From NCBI GenBank assembly GCA_035260545.1, contig DATFUZ010000092.1, positions 1 through 16,149 on the forward strand: a stretch of DNA of 16,149 bases, written 5' to 3'. This stretch comes from DATDDB01 sp035260545 (GTDB lineage Bacteria > Pseudomonadota > Gammaproteobacteria > Burkholderiales > Gallionellaceae). Of this stretch, positions 1 through 6,461 are shown one piece after another. Below the pieces are notes generated by a model that saw only the letters and a program-made list of their open reading frames with translations, did no database searches and was not told where the DNA came from. Numbering within the stretch: the first letter of the stretch is position 1; each line of letters begins with the position of its first letter. The translations under genes and the position numbers were made by a program.

Positions 1-227
1 CCCGGGCCCACTACGCGCATGGAGTCCTGGGTGCTGCCGATGATGGCGCCGACCGCGCCGCCTATGACTGCACCCGCAACAGCGCCATCTTTGCCCTTGA
101 GCTTCTGACCGATGACCGCGCCTGCCCCGGCGCCGATGGCGCCGCCCACCAGGGTACCGCCATCCACAGCGAACGCCGCCGGCGCAAAAGCCAACAGGAC
201 GAGCACCATACCATGCCTGATTTTCAT
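1..227 (-). CDS. Secreted glycine-zipper protein (partial, 3' end outside window)
   Basis: The reading frame starts at the ATG at 227 and is still open at the left edge, so only the first 75 residues are visible. AGGAG (plus-strand 235-239) sits 7 bases before the ATG and fixes the start. Residues 1-20 look like a Sec signal peptide: a basic N-terminus (MKIRHG), a hydrophobic core, and a likely cut after AFA. From about residue 23 the protein is a run of Gly/Ala repeats (GGAIGAGAGAVIG, then GAVAGAVIGGAVGAIIG), which is the glycine-zipper pattern of periplasmic or outer-membrane-associated two-helix proteins. No lipobox cysteine is seen. Such proteins are often tied to envelope integrity, but the specific role is unknown. 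The missing C-terminus could hold another domain. Confidence 0.8.
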   Translation of the reverse strand, partial: MKIRHGMVLVLLAFAPAAFAVDGGTLVGGAIGAGAGAVIGQKLKGKDGAVAGAVIGGAVGAIIGSTQDSMRVVGP

Positions 228-296
228 GAACTTTCTCCTGAGGGTTTCAGCCGCGAGGGCCGTACGGGCGTGCAGCGCCCGGCGAAATGTCGAGGC

Positions 297-326
297 AGTT
301 TAGCGTTGAACGGGCGCGGCCGGCAA
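297..326 (-). promoter_or_regulatory. Candidate sigma70 promoter for the glycine-zipper gene
   Basis: Read on the minus strand, TTGCCG (plus 321-326) and TAAACT (plus 297-302) are separated by 18 bp and match the -35 and -10 boxes at 4 of 6 positions each. They lie in the 171-bp gap between the CcoG-like gene and the glycine-zipper gene and would give a leader of about 60 nt. That leader contains a small GGGCG/CGCCC hairpin (plus 266-280). The call rests on consensus matching only. Otherwise I see nothing in this gap apart from a short inverted repeat (GGCCG/CGGCC, 384-399) touching the stop codon of the upstream gene. Confidence 0.3.
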
Positions 327-398
327 CACGGACTGTCTCCTATATCCAACGCCTGCGACGAAGGCGGCGCACCCGCGCCCGATGGCCGTCAAAGCGGC

Positions 399-1592
399 CT
401 ATTTGCGCAGCGTATGCGGCAGGGATTTCGCGTTGGCGGTATTGGTCTTCACGCATTGCTGCCATTCGCCGACGCGCGTGCTGGCTGGATCATGATCCAG
501 CGAACACTGGCACTGGCAGGCCTGGGCCAGAGCACAGGCGGAAAGATTGCCCTTTTTGCAGGTGTCGATCTGGGCAATGCACTGCGTGGCGCAAAGGCTG
601 GCCAACTGCTGCTCATGCTGCTGGGCAGCCGGCGACAGTTCGGGGACGGGCTTCGGCTGGGTGACGATGCCCCAGACCGTCAGGACGCAGCCGGCCAGGA
701 ACATCGCGGCCACCAGCCAGTTCACACGTGCCAGCACGTCGCGGATCTTTCCGCCCAGGGTCGCAGCGGCGCCATGCTCGCCCAGCTCGAAGCGCAGCAG
801 GCCGGCGGTACCGGACTTTTCATGCAGCCTGTTGCAGGCATCGACGCACTCGCCGCAGTCGATGCAGCTGTCGTAAGACTTGATGTCCGTGGGCTGGATG
901 CTCGTGATGCATGAGGTGGCGCAGTAATTGCACTTGGCACAATCGGCGGAGCGCGTCTGGTCATAGGCAACGTGCAGCGCATCGCGGGTTTTGAAGATCT
1001 TCTGCCCGATGCGGTACATGCAGGCGTAATCACACCAGAAGTAGCGGACGACGGCGATGTCGATGAAGATCAGGAAGACAATGAAGTAGTACAGACGCTG
1101 CATGAATGTGGAAAACTGCGCGCCCGTGGTGAAGATCGACCACACTTCGCCGACGGAAAAGAAGAACATGAACGGGATGACGGCCAGCACCATCGCGGCG
1201 CCGAGGAACAACAGGCCCAGCAGGAGCCAGTTGATCACCTTGTTCTTGGAGGCGGCGACCACCATTTTCCCGTTCACGTCCACGCTCGCGCGCTTGCCGA
1301 GCAGCTTGTGGGTCATATTGTTGGCCCACTCGGACAGCAGATTCTGGGGACAGGCCCAGCCGCACCACACGGTGCCTATGGTCATGTAGGTGAGAATCGG
1401 CGCTGTGGCGGCAACGAGCGCGAGGCCGGCCACGAAGGTGAAGTTCGACCACCATAGCTGCTGCCCGAGGATGGAGAAGCTGGCGGAGGTGAGGTCTATC
1501 CTGAACAGCCCCACCGCGGGCACCAGCGCGATCAGAAACAGCGTGGCGAACTGCGCCACCCGGCGCTTCCAGTGATATTGCGTGACGTGCAT
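399..1592 (-). CDS. CcoG/NapH-like membrane polyferredoxin with cysteine-rich C-terminal tail
   Basis: This is a 397-residue integral membrane Fe-S protein of the FixG/CcoG/NapH group. Hydrophobic segments lie near residues 14-30, 50-73, 121-145, 165-183 and 291-311. The family signature WCGWACPQ is at 76-83. A second CxxxC (C187/C191) follows a membrane helix. Two 4Fe-4S motifs follow: C218-C221-C224-C228 and C243-C246-C249-C253. CcoG itself helps cbb3 oxidase assembly by handling copper, while NapH-type relatives pass electrons from quinol; which applies here is not shown. The C-terminus lacks the Ig-like domain I would expect in a full CcoG and instead has eight cysteines between 334 and 380. 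I chose the ATG at 1592 because AGGAAAG sits just upstream. A TTG at 1649 would add 19 hydrophilic residues and overlap the upstream stop. Confidence 0.82.
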   Translation of the reverse strand: MHVTQYHWKRRVAQFATLFLIALVPAVGLFRIDLTSASFSILGQQLWWSNFTFVAGLALVAATAPILTYMTIGTVWCGWACPQNLLSEWANNMTHKLLGKRASVDVNGKMVVAASKNKVINWLLLGLLFLGAAMVLAVIPFMFFFSVGEVWSIFTTGAQFSTFMQRLYYFIVFLIFIDIAVVRYFWCDYACMYRIGQKIFKTRDALHVAYDQTRSADCAKCNYCATSCITSIQPTDIKSYDSCIDCGECVDACNRLHEKSGTAGLLRFELGEHGAAATLGGKIRDVLARVNWLVAAMFLAGCVLTVWGIVTQPKPVPELSPAAQQHEQQLASLCATQCIAQIDTCKKGNLSACALAQACQCQCSLDHDPASTRVGEWQQCVKTNTANAKSLPHTLRK

Positions 1593-1594
1593 GA

Positions 1595-1601
1595 CTTTCC
1601 T
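1595..1601 (-). promoter_or_regulatory. Ribosome binding site that decides the CcoG-like start
   Basis: AGGAAAG on the minus strand lies two bases before the ATG core spacing region at 1592. The alternative TTG start at 1649 has no comparable Shine-Dalgarno sequence. This supports a 53-nt gap to the upstream gene rather than a 4-nt overlap. Confidence 0.55.
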
Positions 1602-1645
1602 GCCTTCCTGCGGGTGCAACTTACTGCCTGCGTCCTTGCTCCAGC

Positions 1646-1981
1646 TCAATCATCCAGGTGGGCGCCGCCCCGCAGCGGCCGGTCCTGGACCTGACCGCCT
1701 GCCTTCAGTTGCTGTTCGGCATTCGTGACGAACTTCGGATTGAAGCTGCCGAGCGCCGCGACCGTCAGCATGGAGATGACGACGGGCTGCACCAGCGCAA
1801 TTGCGACGAGGCCGCTGACCTCGGCGAACAGCCTGACCGCCCTGCCCGACTGATGCAACCCCCGCAAATGCGCGCGGTAGGCCGACACCTGGCGGTGCAT
1901 CACGACCAACTCCGCCAGCAGCAGGAGCACCCCGCCAACCACCCCAGTGAGGATGGACATCTTCAGTTCTATCGCCCCCAT
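1646..1981 (-). CDS. Small two-TM membrane protein of unknown function
   Basis: A 111-residue protein that I do not recognise. One hydrophobic helix is near residues 8-27 (ILTGVVGGVLLLLAELVV) and a second near 55-77 (VSGLVAIALVQPVVISMLTV). A basic stretch between them (residues about 29-50, rich in R and H) suggests a cytoplasmic loop, so both ends would face the periplasm under the positive-inside rule. The last 25 residues are hydrophilic. The ATG at 1981 is preceded by AAGGGAG about 7 bases away; an inner ATG at residue 8 is possible. It lies immediately upstream of, and on the same strand as, the CcoG-like polyferredoxin, so a role as its small membrane partner is a reasonable inference but unproven. 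Confidence 0.65.
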   Translation of the reverse strand: MGAIELKMSILTGVVGGVLLLLAELVVMHRQVSAYRAHLRGLHQSGRAVRLFAEVSGLVAIALVQPVVISMLTVAALGSFNPKFVTNAEQQLKAGGQVQDRPLRGGAHLDD

Positions 1982-2041
1982 GCCTGATTGGCTCCCTTGA
2001 TCGATTTATGCTTAATTTTAACCTTTTTTTCCTCAGGGCGG
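1982..2041. other. AT-rich 60-bp spacer between nif3 and the small membrane gene
   Basis: This gap is markedly more AT-rich than its surroundings. On the minus strand it carries a run of seven A residues, then GGTTAAAATTAAGCATAAAT, with TAAAAT as a possible -10 box. No good -35 lies at 16-18 bp, so a promoter for the membrane-protein/CcoG-like pair is possible but weak. The nif3 stop sits inside CGGTTTAACCG, an imperfectly centred palindrome. No factor-independent terminator is visible after nif3. Confidence 0.3.
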
Positions 2042-2788
2042 TTAAACCGGCACGTCCTGATCGAAAAAGCGGTGCTCAAACCCAAACCGCTCGGCGAGAT
2101 GCCCGCCCAGCGCCTGGATGCCATAGCGCTCGGTGGCGTGATGGCCTGCGGCGAGGAAGGCGACCCCGGTTTCCTCCGCCATGTGCACGTTCTGCTCCGA
2201 GATCTCGCCGGTGAGGAAGGCGTCCACGCCCAGTGCGGCGGCCTGCTCGAAATATCCTTGCGCAGCGCCGGTGCACCAGGCAATACGCGATACGGGCCGC
2301 GCCGCGTCGCCTATCACCAGGGGCACGCGGTCCAGCCGCGAGGCGATATGCTGCGCCAGCTCGCCCAGGGTGCGTGTGTGCACCACTTCGCCGTGCGAAG
2401 CGAGCGCCTGCTCGCCGAAGTTGCCCAGGGCGACGAAATCCAGTTTACGGGCGAGCTGGATGTTGTTGCCGAGTTCGGGGTGGGCATCCAGCGGCAGGTG
2501 GTAGGCCAGCAGGCTCACGTCATGCTGCAGCAGGTGGGCGATGCGACGCTTCTTGATCCCGGCCACGACCGGGTCCTCGTTGCGCCAGAAGTACCCGTGG
2601 TGCACTAGGAGCGCGTCTGCGCCCCAAGCCGTCGCCGCCTCCAGCACCCGTTGCGAGGCGGTCACGCCGGTAGCAATGCGCCGCACGTCGGCGCGCCCTT
2701 CCACCTGCACCCCGTTGGGACTGTAATCGCGAAACCGGTCTATCTCCAGCAGGCTTGCGATATAATTGGAGAGTTCAGTTAGCAGCAC
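2042..2788 (-). CDS. Nif3/YbgI-family dinuclear metal centre protein
   Basis: The 248-residue product matches the usual length of the bacterial short form, which lacks the PII-like insert. All metal ligands of the family are visible: H63-H64 (LVHHGYFW), H97 and D101 (AYHLPLDAHP), and H216 with E220 (AAGHHATE). Members form ring-shaped hexamers with two metal ions per subunit. They are often labelled GTP cyclohydrolase type 2 homologues, but the true cellular reaction is not settled. The start is a GTG at 2788 with GAGGTG a few bases upstream. The gene is divergent from the Do-type protease, with only 38 bp between start codons. Identification is firm; biochemical function is not. Confidence 0.93.
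   Translation of the reverse strand: MLLTELSNYIASLLEIDRFRDYSPNGVQVEGRADVRRIATGVTASQRVLEAATAWGADALLVHHGYFWRNEDPVVAGIKKRRIAHLLQHDVSLLAYHLPLDAHPELGNNIQLARKLDFVALGNFGEQALASHGEVVHTRTLGELAQHIASRLDRVPLVIGDAARPVSRIAWCTGAAQGYFEQAAALGVDAFLTGEISEQNVHMAEETGVAFLAAGHHATERYGIQALGGHLAERFGFEHRFFDQDVPV
2761..2766 (+). promoter_or_regulatory. Candidate -10 box for the Do-type protease
   Basis: A perfect TATAAT lies on the plus strand 61 bp before the protease ATG, inside the first codons of the divergent nif3 gene. No convincing -35 is found at 16-18 bp upstream, so strength or an activator requirement cannot be judged. Transcription would start near 2773. Confidence 0.4.
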
Positions 2789-2818
2789 CCTTGCACCTCT
2801 ATTCCGGGACAGGTCGAG

Positions 2819-2824
2819 ATCATA
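2819..2824 (-). promoter_or_regulatory. Candidate extended -10 promoter for nif3
   Basis: Read on the minus strand this is TATGAT preceded by TGG, giving the TGnTATnAT extended -10 form that can work with a poor -35 (CATGAG at 17 bp). It overlaps the protease leader just before its ATG. Transcription would start near 2812, about 24 nt ahead of the nif3 GTG. Confidence 0.4.
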
Positions 2825-2826
2825 CC

Positions 2827-3993
2827 ATGCGCAAATACTGGCTCATGTTCGCACAGGCGACGACGATTGTGCTCGCCGTATTTTTTGTCGTGCACACCCT
2901 CAGGCCGGAACTCCTGCCCGCCGTGACGTCGCATGGCGGCGTCGTAACCCTGTATGAAAGCACGGACAACGACGGCGGCAGGATGCCGCGCACCGGCTTT
3001 GCAGCCGCCGCAAAGAAGGTAATGCCGACCGTCGTCAACATCTTTACCACCACGGTGACCAAGGCGCCGCCCAACCCGTTCCCGAACGACCCGGCTTTCC
3101 GCTACTTTTTCGGAGATCCCTTCGGCGACAATGGCCAGCCGCAGCTCAGCTCCAGCCTGGGATCGGGCGTGATCGTCAGCAAGGACGGCTACATCCTGAC
3201 CAACCACCATGTGATCGAGTCCGCCGACGAGATCGAGGTCGCGCTTTCCGACGGACGGCATGCGCCGGGCCACGTGGTCGGCTCCGACCCGGAGACAGAC
3301 CTCGCAGTGATCAAGGTCAACATGCCGGGCCCGCCGCTGCAGCCCATCACCTTCGGCCACTCCGACCAGGCGCATGTGGGCGACATCGTGCTGGCGGTGG
3401 GCAATCCCTTCGGCGTCGGCGAGACCGTCACCATGGGCATCATCAGCGGCCTGAAGCGCAGCCATCTGGGATTGAACACCTTCGAGAACTTCATCCAGAC
3501 CGATGCCGCGATCAATCCCGGCAACTCGGGCGGGGCGCTGGTGGACGTGAACGGCAACCTGATCGGCATCAACAGCGCGATCTACTCGCCCAACGGCGGC
3601 TCGCTGGGCATCGGCTTCGCCATTCCCGTGAGCACCGCGAAGAAGATCATGGAGCAGATCATCCAGACCGGCTCGGTGACCCGCGGCTGGATAGGCGTAG
3701 GCGTGCAAGACCTCACACCGGAACTGGCGTCATCCTTCAAGCTGGGCAATACGCAGGGCGTGCTGATCCGCGAAGTGCTGCGCGGCGGCCCGGCGGACCG
3801 CGCAGGGGTCAAGCGCGGCGATATTCTGACCATGATAGCCGGCAAGCCGCTGCCGGATTCCACGACTATGCTGGATGTGATTTCTGCGCTCCCGCCCGGC
3901 AAGAGCGTGCCGCTCAAGCTGGTCCGCAACCAGTCGGACAAAGTGCTGCAGGTCACCATAGGCAAGCGGCCCAAACCCAAATCACAGGACTGA
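2827..3993 (+). CDS. Membrane-anchored Do/HtrA-type serine protease with one PDZ domain (DegS/AlgW-like)
   Basis: A 388-residue periplasmic quality-control protease. Residues 7-23 form an uncleaved-looking membrane anchor after a short basic start. The trypsin-like domain spans about 60-275 with the full triad: H128 in TNHHV, D158 in DPETDLAVIKV and S234 in NPGNSGGAL. One PDZ domain follows at about 287-380 (GVLIREVLRGGPADRAGVKRGD). One PDZ and an N-terminal anchor match DegS/AlgW, which cut an anti-sigma factor on envelope stress. DegP and DegQ have two PDZ domains and a cleaved signal. No anti-sigma or sigma-E gene is in the window, so the substrate is unknown. The ATG at 2827 is preferred over 2755, which would add 24 residues ahead of the anchor and overlap nif3. 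The gene converges on tatC, a neighbourhood common in Betaproteobacteria. Confidence 0.92.
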   Translation: MRKYWLMFAQATTIVLAVFFVVHTLRPELLPAVTSHGGVVTLYESTDNDGGRMPRTGFAAAAKKVMPTVVNIFTTTVTKAPPNPFPNDPAFRYFFGDPFGDNGQPQLSSSLGSGVIVSKDGYILTNHHVIESADEIEVALSDGRHAPGHVVGSDPETDLAVIKVNMPGPPLQPITFGHSDQAHVGDIVLAVGNPFGVGETVTMGIISGLKRSHLGLNTFENFIQTDAAINPGNSGGALVDVNGNLIGINSAIYSPNGGSLGIGFAIPVSTAKKIMEQIIQTGSVTRGWIGVGVQDLTPELASSFKLGNTQGVLIREVLRGGPADRAGVKRGDILTMIAGKPLPDSTTMLDVISALPPGKSVPLKLVRNQSDKVLQVTIGKRPKPKSQD

Positions 3994-3995
3994 CA

Positions 3996-4023
3996 CGCCG
4001 GGTGCGGCAGGACCGCCCCGGCG
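3996..4023. terminator. Strong hairpin between convergent protease and tatC genes
   Basis: CGCCGGG (3996-4002) pairs with CCCGGCG (4017-4023). After a single bulged T, GCGG (4004-4007) pairs with CCGC (4013-4016), leaving the loop CAGGA. The result is an 11-bp GC stem filling the gap between two converging genes. Neither strand has a following T-run, so it is not a classical intrinsic terminator. It may act as a bidirectional terminator with help, or as a 3'-end stabiliser. Confidence 0.5.
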
Positions 4024-4025
4024 CG

Positions 4026-4763
4026 CTACGCCTGCTTTTCCGCCTCCTGCCCGCCGGGCTTGACCCATCTGGCCGCCAGCAGGCCCGCCTCGTACAGCAA
4101 CCACAGGGTGCCCGCGAACAGCAGCATGGAGCCCGCGTCCGGCGGCATGAAGATGGCTCCGGCGACTGTCGCGCCGAAGATGACGTAGCGGCGGATATGT
4201 TTGAGCTTGTCGAGCGTCACCACCCCCATGCGCACCAGCACGACAACCACCACCGGCACCTGGAAGGCCATGCCGAAGGCGAGGAACATTGTCAGCACGA
4301 AGCTCAGGTAGTTCTCGATGTCCGTCATCACGGCCACTCCCTGGGGGGCGCTCTTGAAGATGTAGCCGAACACGATGGGAAAGATGGCGAAATAGGCCAC
4401 CGCCATGCCCGCCACGAACAGCAGGGTGCTGGCCACGATCAGCGGCAGCATCAGGCGCTTTTCGTGGCGGTACAGCCCCGGCGCGACGAAGCGCCAGCCC
4501 TGGTACAGAATATACGGCAGCGCCACCAGGAAGGCAGCCATGGCCGCAACCTTGATCGGCACGAAGAATGGGGTGGTGACGCCGGTGGCGATCATCTTGC
4601 CCCCCGCGGGCAACTGGGCCAGCATGGGCTTGGCCAGCAGGGTGTAGAGCTTGTTGGAGAACGGGACCGCGCAAACGAATGCGACGACAAACCCGAGCAT
4701 GGAATTTATCAGGCGCTTGCGCAGCTCGATCAGGTGGGCTATGAATTGCTCGGCGGTGCTCAT
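4026..4763 (-). CDS. tatC: Sec-independent protein translocase subunit TatC
   Basis: A 245-residue protein with six membrane segments, the normal TatC length. It is the receptor that, with TatB, binds twin-arginine signal peptides on folded cargo. The signal-binding surface is intact: E13 in HLIELRKRL near the N-terminus, and E101 in the first cytoplasmic loop (RHEKRLMLPL). Two polar in-membrane positions are changed relative to what I recall of E. coli TatC: the FEVPV glutamate is Q168 here (AFQVPV), and the glutamine after PPD is M213 (PPDAGSM). The start overlaps the tatB stop as ATGA, so translation is probably coupled. It is the last gene of the long his-hinT-tat run. A plausible local cargo class is cofactor-loaded redox enzymes, but none is encoded here with an obvious Tat signal. 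Confidence 0.95.
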   Translation of the reverse strand: MSTAEQFIAHLIELRKRLINSMLGFVVAFVCAVPFSNKLYTLLAKPMLAQLPAGGKMIATGVTTPFFVPIKVAAMAAFLVALPYILYQGWRFVAPGLYRHEKRLMLPLIVASTLLFVAGMAVAYFAIFPIVFGYIFKSAPQGVAVMTDIENYLSFVLTMFLAFGMAFQVPVVVVVLVRMGVVTLDKLKHIRRYVIFGATVAGAIFMPPDAGSMLLFAGTLWLLYEAGLLAARWVKPGGQEAEKQA

Positions 4764-5110
4764 CGCTTGGGCGATGTCTGGTCAGTTTCGGATGCAGCGG
4801 GGAGGTGTTTGGCCGCAGCGGTATTGATCTCCTGCACCTGCTGGTCCACCGCCTGGGTGGCGGACTTCGTTCCCTGCTGCAGCGCCTGCTCCGCACGCCG
4901 CGCTTCCTCCTTCAGCTGCTGCTGCATCTCGCGAAACTCGTCGATCGCCATGTCGCGAGCCATGTCGGCCTTGACGCCGTTGACGTAGCGTTGCGCGCGC
5001 GCCCACAGCATGCCCAGCGTGCGCGCGACCTTGGGCAGCTGCTCCGGCCCGACCACGACCAGCGCAACGACCAGGATCACCATGAGTTCGGTAAAGGAAA
5101 TGCCAAACAT
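4760..5110 (-). CDS. tatB: Sec-independent protein translocase subunit TatB
   Basis: A 116-residue single-pass protein. The N-terminus MFGISFTELMVILVVALVVV has the conserved E8 of TatB, followed by a GPEQLP hinge and an amphipathic helix (KVARTLGMLWARAQRYVNGVK). A long charged helix follows at about 58-80, and the tail is loose, rich in A, Q and T. TatB, rather than TatA, is shown by the FGIS start, the GPEQLP motif and the long helical tail. It pairs with TatC to form the receptor complex for twin-arginine substrates. It lies 46 bp after tatA and overlaps tatC by ATGA. No strong Shine-Dalgarno precedes its ATG. Confidence 0.94.
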   Translation of the reverse strand: MFGISFTELMVILVVALVVVGPEQLPKVARTLGMLWARAQRYVNGVKADMARDMAIDEFREMQQQLKEEARRAEQALQQGTKSATQAVDQQVQEINTAAAKHLPAASETDQTSPKR

Positions 5111-5156
5111 GACGGCTTCGGTATTGCCGGGGAGATGTCCGGAACGCAGCGGCCGC

Positions 5157-5384
5157 TCAGGCCTTGGTCTGCGTCTTGTCCTTTACCTCGCCTTCGATGG
5201 TGTGCCCGCCCTGCTGGTGCTCCACCTGCTTGGCGGCTTCCTCTTCTTCGCTCTTCATGCCTTCCTTGAATCCCTTGACGGCGCCGCCGAGGTCCTTGCC
5301 CAGATTGCGCAGCTTGCCGGTGCCGAAGATCAGCACCACGACCACCAGAACGATCAGCCAATGCGTTATGCTCATGCCACCCAT
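5157..5384 (-). CDS. tatA: Sec-independent protein translocase subunit TatA
   Basis: A 75-residue single-pass protein that assembles into the transport-active part of the Tat machinery. It starts MGGMSITHW, with a short membrane helix to about residue 20, the FGTGKL hinge typical of TatA, and the amphipathic helix GKDLGGAVKGFKEGM. An acidic-basic tail (EEEEAAKQ) follows. Position 8 is His rather than the Gln of E. coli TatA, which I believe is common in Betaproteobacteria. GAGGAG about 6 bases before the ATG at 5384 supports the start. It follows hinT by 17 bp and precedes tatB, giving the standard tatABC order. Confidence 0.95.
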   Translation of the reverse strand: MGGMSITHWLIVLVVVVLIFGTGKLRNLGKDLGGAVKGFKEGMKSEEEEAAKQVEHQQGGHTIEGEVKDKTQTKA

Positions 5385-5401
5385 GTTGCTCTCCTCAGTA
5401 T

Positions 5402-5749
5402 CTAGATCGGGGCGAAGTGCCGGAGGGGTCCGCCGCCGATAATATGCAAATGCAGATGAAACACCAGCTGGCCACCGCCCTTGCCGGTGTTGATCGCGGT
5501 CTTGAAACCGTCCCGCAAACCCTGTTCGCCCGCCAGCTTAGGCGCAAGCAGCAGCATCTTGCCCAGCAGCGCCGCATGCTTTTCCTCGGCCTCCGCCAGC
5601 GAAGCCAGGTGCAGTTTCGGGATGATCAGGAAATGCACCGGTGCAACGGGTTTGATGTCGTTGAACGCCAGCACCTCGTCATCCTCATACACCTTGGTGC
5701 ACGGTATCTCGCCGCGCACGATCTTGCAGAAGAGGCAGTCATCCGCCAT
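5402..5749 (-). CDS. hinT: HIT-family (HinT-like) purine nucleoside phosphoramidate hydrolase
   Basis: A 115-residue histidine-triad protein. The triad is H98, H100 and H102 in FHLHLHIIGG; the last histidine is the usual nucleophile attacking the phosphorus of AMP-lysine-type phosphoramidates. The N-terminal DCLFCKIVRGEIP, with C5 and C8, is typical of the HinT branch. The open frame extends 41 codons further upstream, but the family start is the ATG at 5749 with GGAAAG upstream; the longer version would overlap hisE. It lies 2 bp after the hisE stop and ahead of tatA. The his-hinT-tat order is a conserved betaproteobacterial arrangement rather than evidence of shared function. Confidence 0.94.
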   Translation of the reverse strand: MADDCLFCKIVRGEIPCTKVYEDDEVLAFNDIKPVAPVHFLIIPKLHLASLAEAEEKHAALLGKMLLLAPKLAGEQGLRDGFKTAINTGKGGGQLVFHLHLHIIGGGPLRHFAPI

Positions 5750-5751
5750 GA

Positions 5752-6072
5752 CTACGCTTTCCTCCCCGCCTTTTCCGTTATGCCGGAGATGCCCTCGCGC
5801 CGTGCCAGCTCCGTGAGCACAGCGTCGGCGCTCAAGCCATGCTGTGCCAGCAACACCATGCAGTGAAACCACAGGTCGGCGATCTCATACACCAGATGGG
5901 TCTTGTCCCCACCCTTGGCCGCGAGCACGACCTCCGTCGCCTCCTCGCCGATCTTCTTGAGGATGGCATCCTCGCCCTTGCTGAACAGCCTGGCGACGTA
6001 GGAGGTGTCGGGGGCTGCCCCCTTGCGTGCCTCCAGGGTTTCCGCCAGCCGCTCGAGAATGTCGTTGCTCAT
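5752..6072 (-). CDS. hisE: Phosphoribosyl-ATP pyrophosphatase HisE
   Basis: A 106-residue all-helical enzyme of the MazG-like superfamily that removes pyrophosphate from PR-ATP, histidine pathway step 2. The characteristic segment is SKGEDAILKKIGEEATEVVLAA at about 31-52, whose glutamates with E63/D66 (YEIADLWFH) bind magnesium and the triphosphate. It is a stand-alone gene, not fused to hisI as in enterobacteria, but the start overlaps the hisI stop as ATGA, so the two are translationally coupled. It is followed 2 bp later by hinT. Confidence 0.96.
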   Translation of the reverse strand: MSNDILERLAETLEARKGAAPDTSYVARLFSKGEDAILKKIGEEATEVVLAAKGGDKTHLVYEIADLWFHCMVLLAQHGLSADAVLTELARREGISGITEKAGRKA

Positions 6073-6461
6073 TTCTTGTATATCTCTTCAGGCGCCTTCA
6101 GCACCGGATCAATTTCCACCCACTGGCCATTTTCCAGCCGGCTGAAAAAGCAGCTTGCCCTTCCGGTATGGCAGGCGATGCCGCCCATTTGCTCGACCTG
6201 CAACAGCACCACGTCGTTATCGCAGTCAATACGGATTTCGTTCACCTTCTGCACATGGCCGGATTCCTCACCCTTGTGCCACAATTTCTTGCGAGAACGC
6301 GACCAGTATACCGCTTCGCCGGACTCAGCGGTGCGCTTGAGCGCCTCGCGGTCCATCCAGGCCACCATCAGCACCCGGCCGCTCGCCGCATCCTGGGCAA
6401 TCGCGGTCACCAAGCCGTCTCCCGACCAGTTTACCCTGTTCAGCCAGGCTTCATTCTTCAT
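6069..6461 (-). CDS. hisI: Phosphoribosyl-AMP cyclohydrolase HisI
   Basis: A 130-residue cytosolic metalloenzyme that opens the adenine ring of PR-AMP, step 3 of histidine synthesis. Metal ligands are visible: D79, C80, D81 and D83 (DCDND), then C97-H98 (GIACHTGRASC) and C104. The monofunctional form is the usual length. GGAGGTG sits 5 bases before the ATG at 6461, a strong ribosome site. This site and start are the second copy of a sequence that also forms the end of hisF, 98 bp away. Without that insertion, hisI would overlap hisF directly by ATGA, the way it overlaps hisE. Confidence 0.96.
   Translation of the reverse strand: MKNEAWLNRVNWSGDGLVTAIAQDAASGRVLMVAWMDREALKRTAESGEAVYWSRSRKKLWHKGEESGHVQKVNEIRIDCDNDVVLLQVEQMGGIACHTGRASCFFSRLENGQWVEIDPVLKAPEEIYKK

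Noticed and set aside
2779..3708. 309-codon minus-strand frame opposite the Do-type protease
   Set aside because: It is a shadow of the protease gene, whose triad and PDZ domain are intact in the plus frame.
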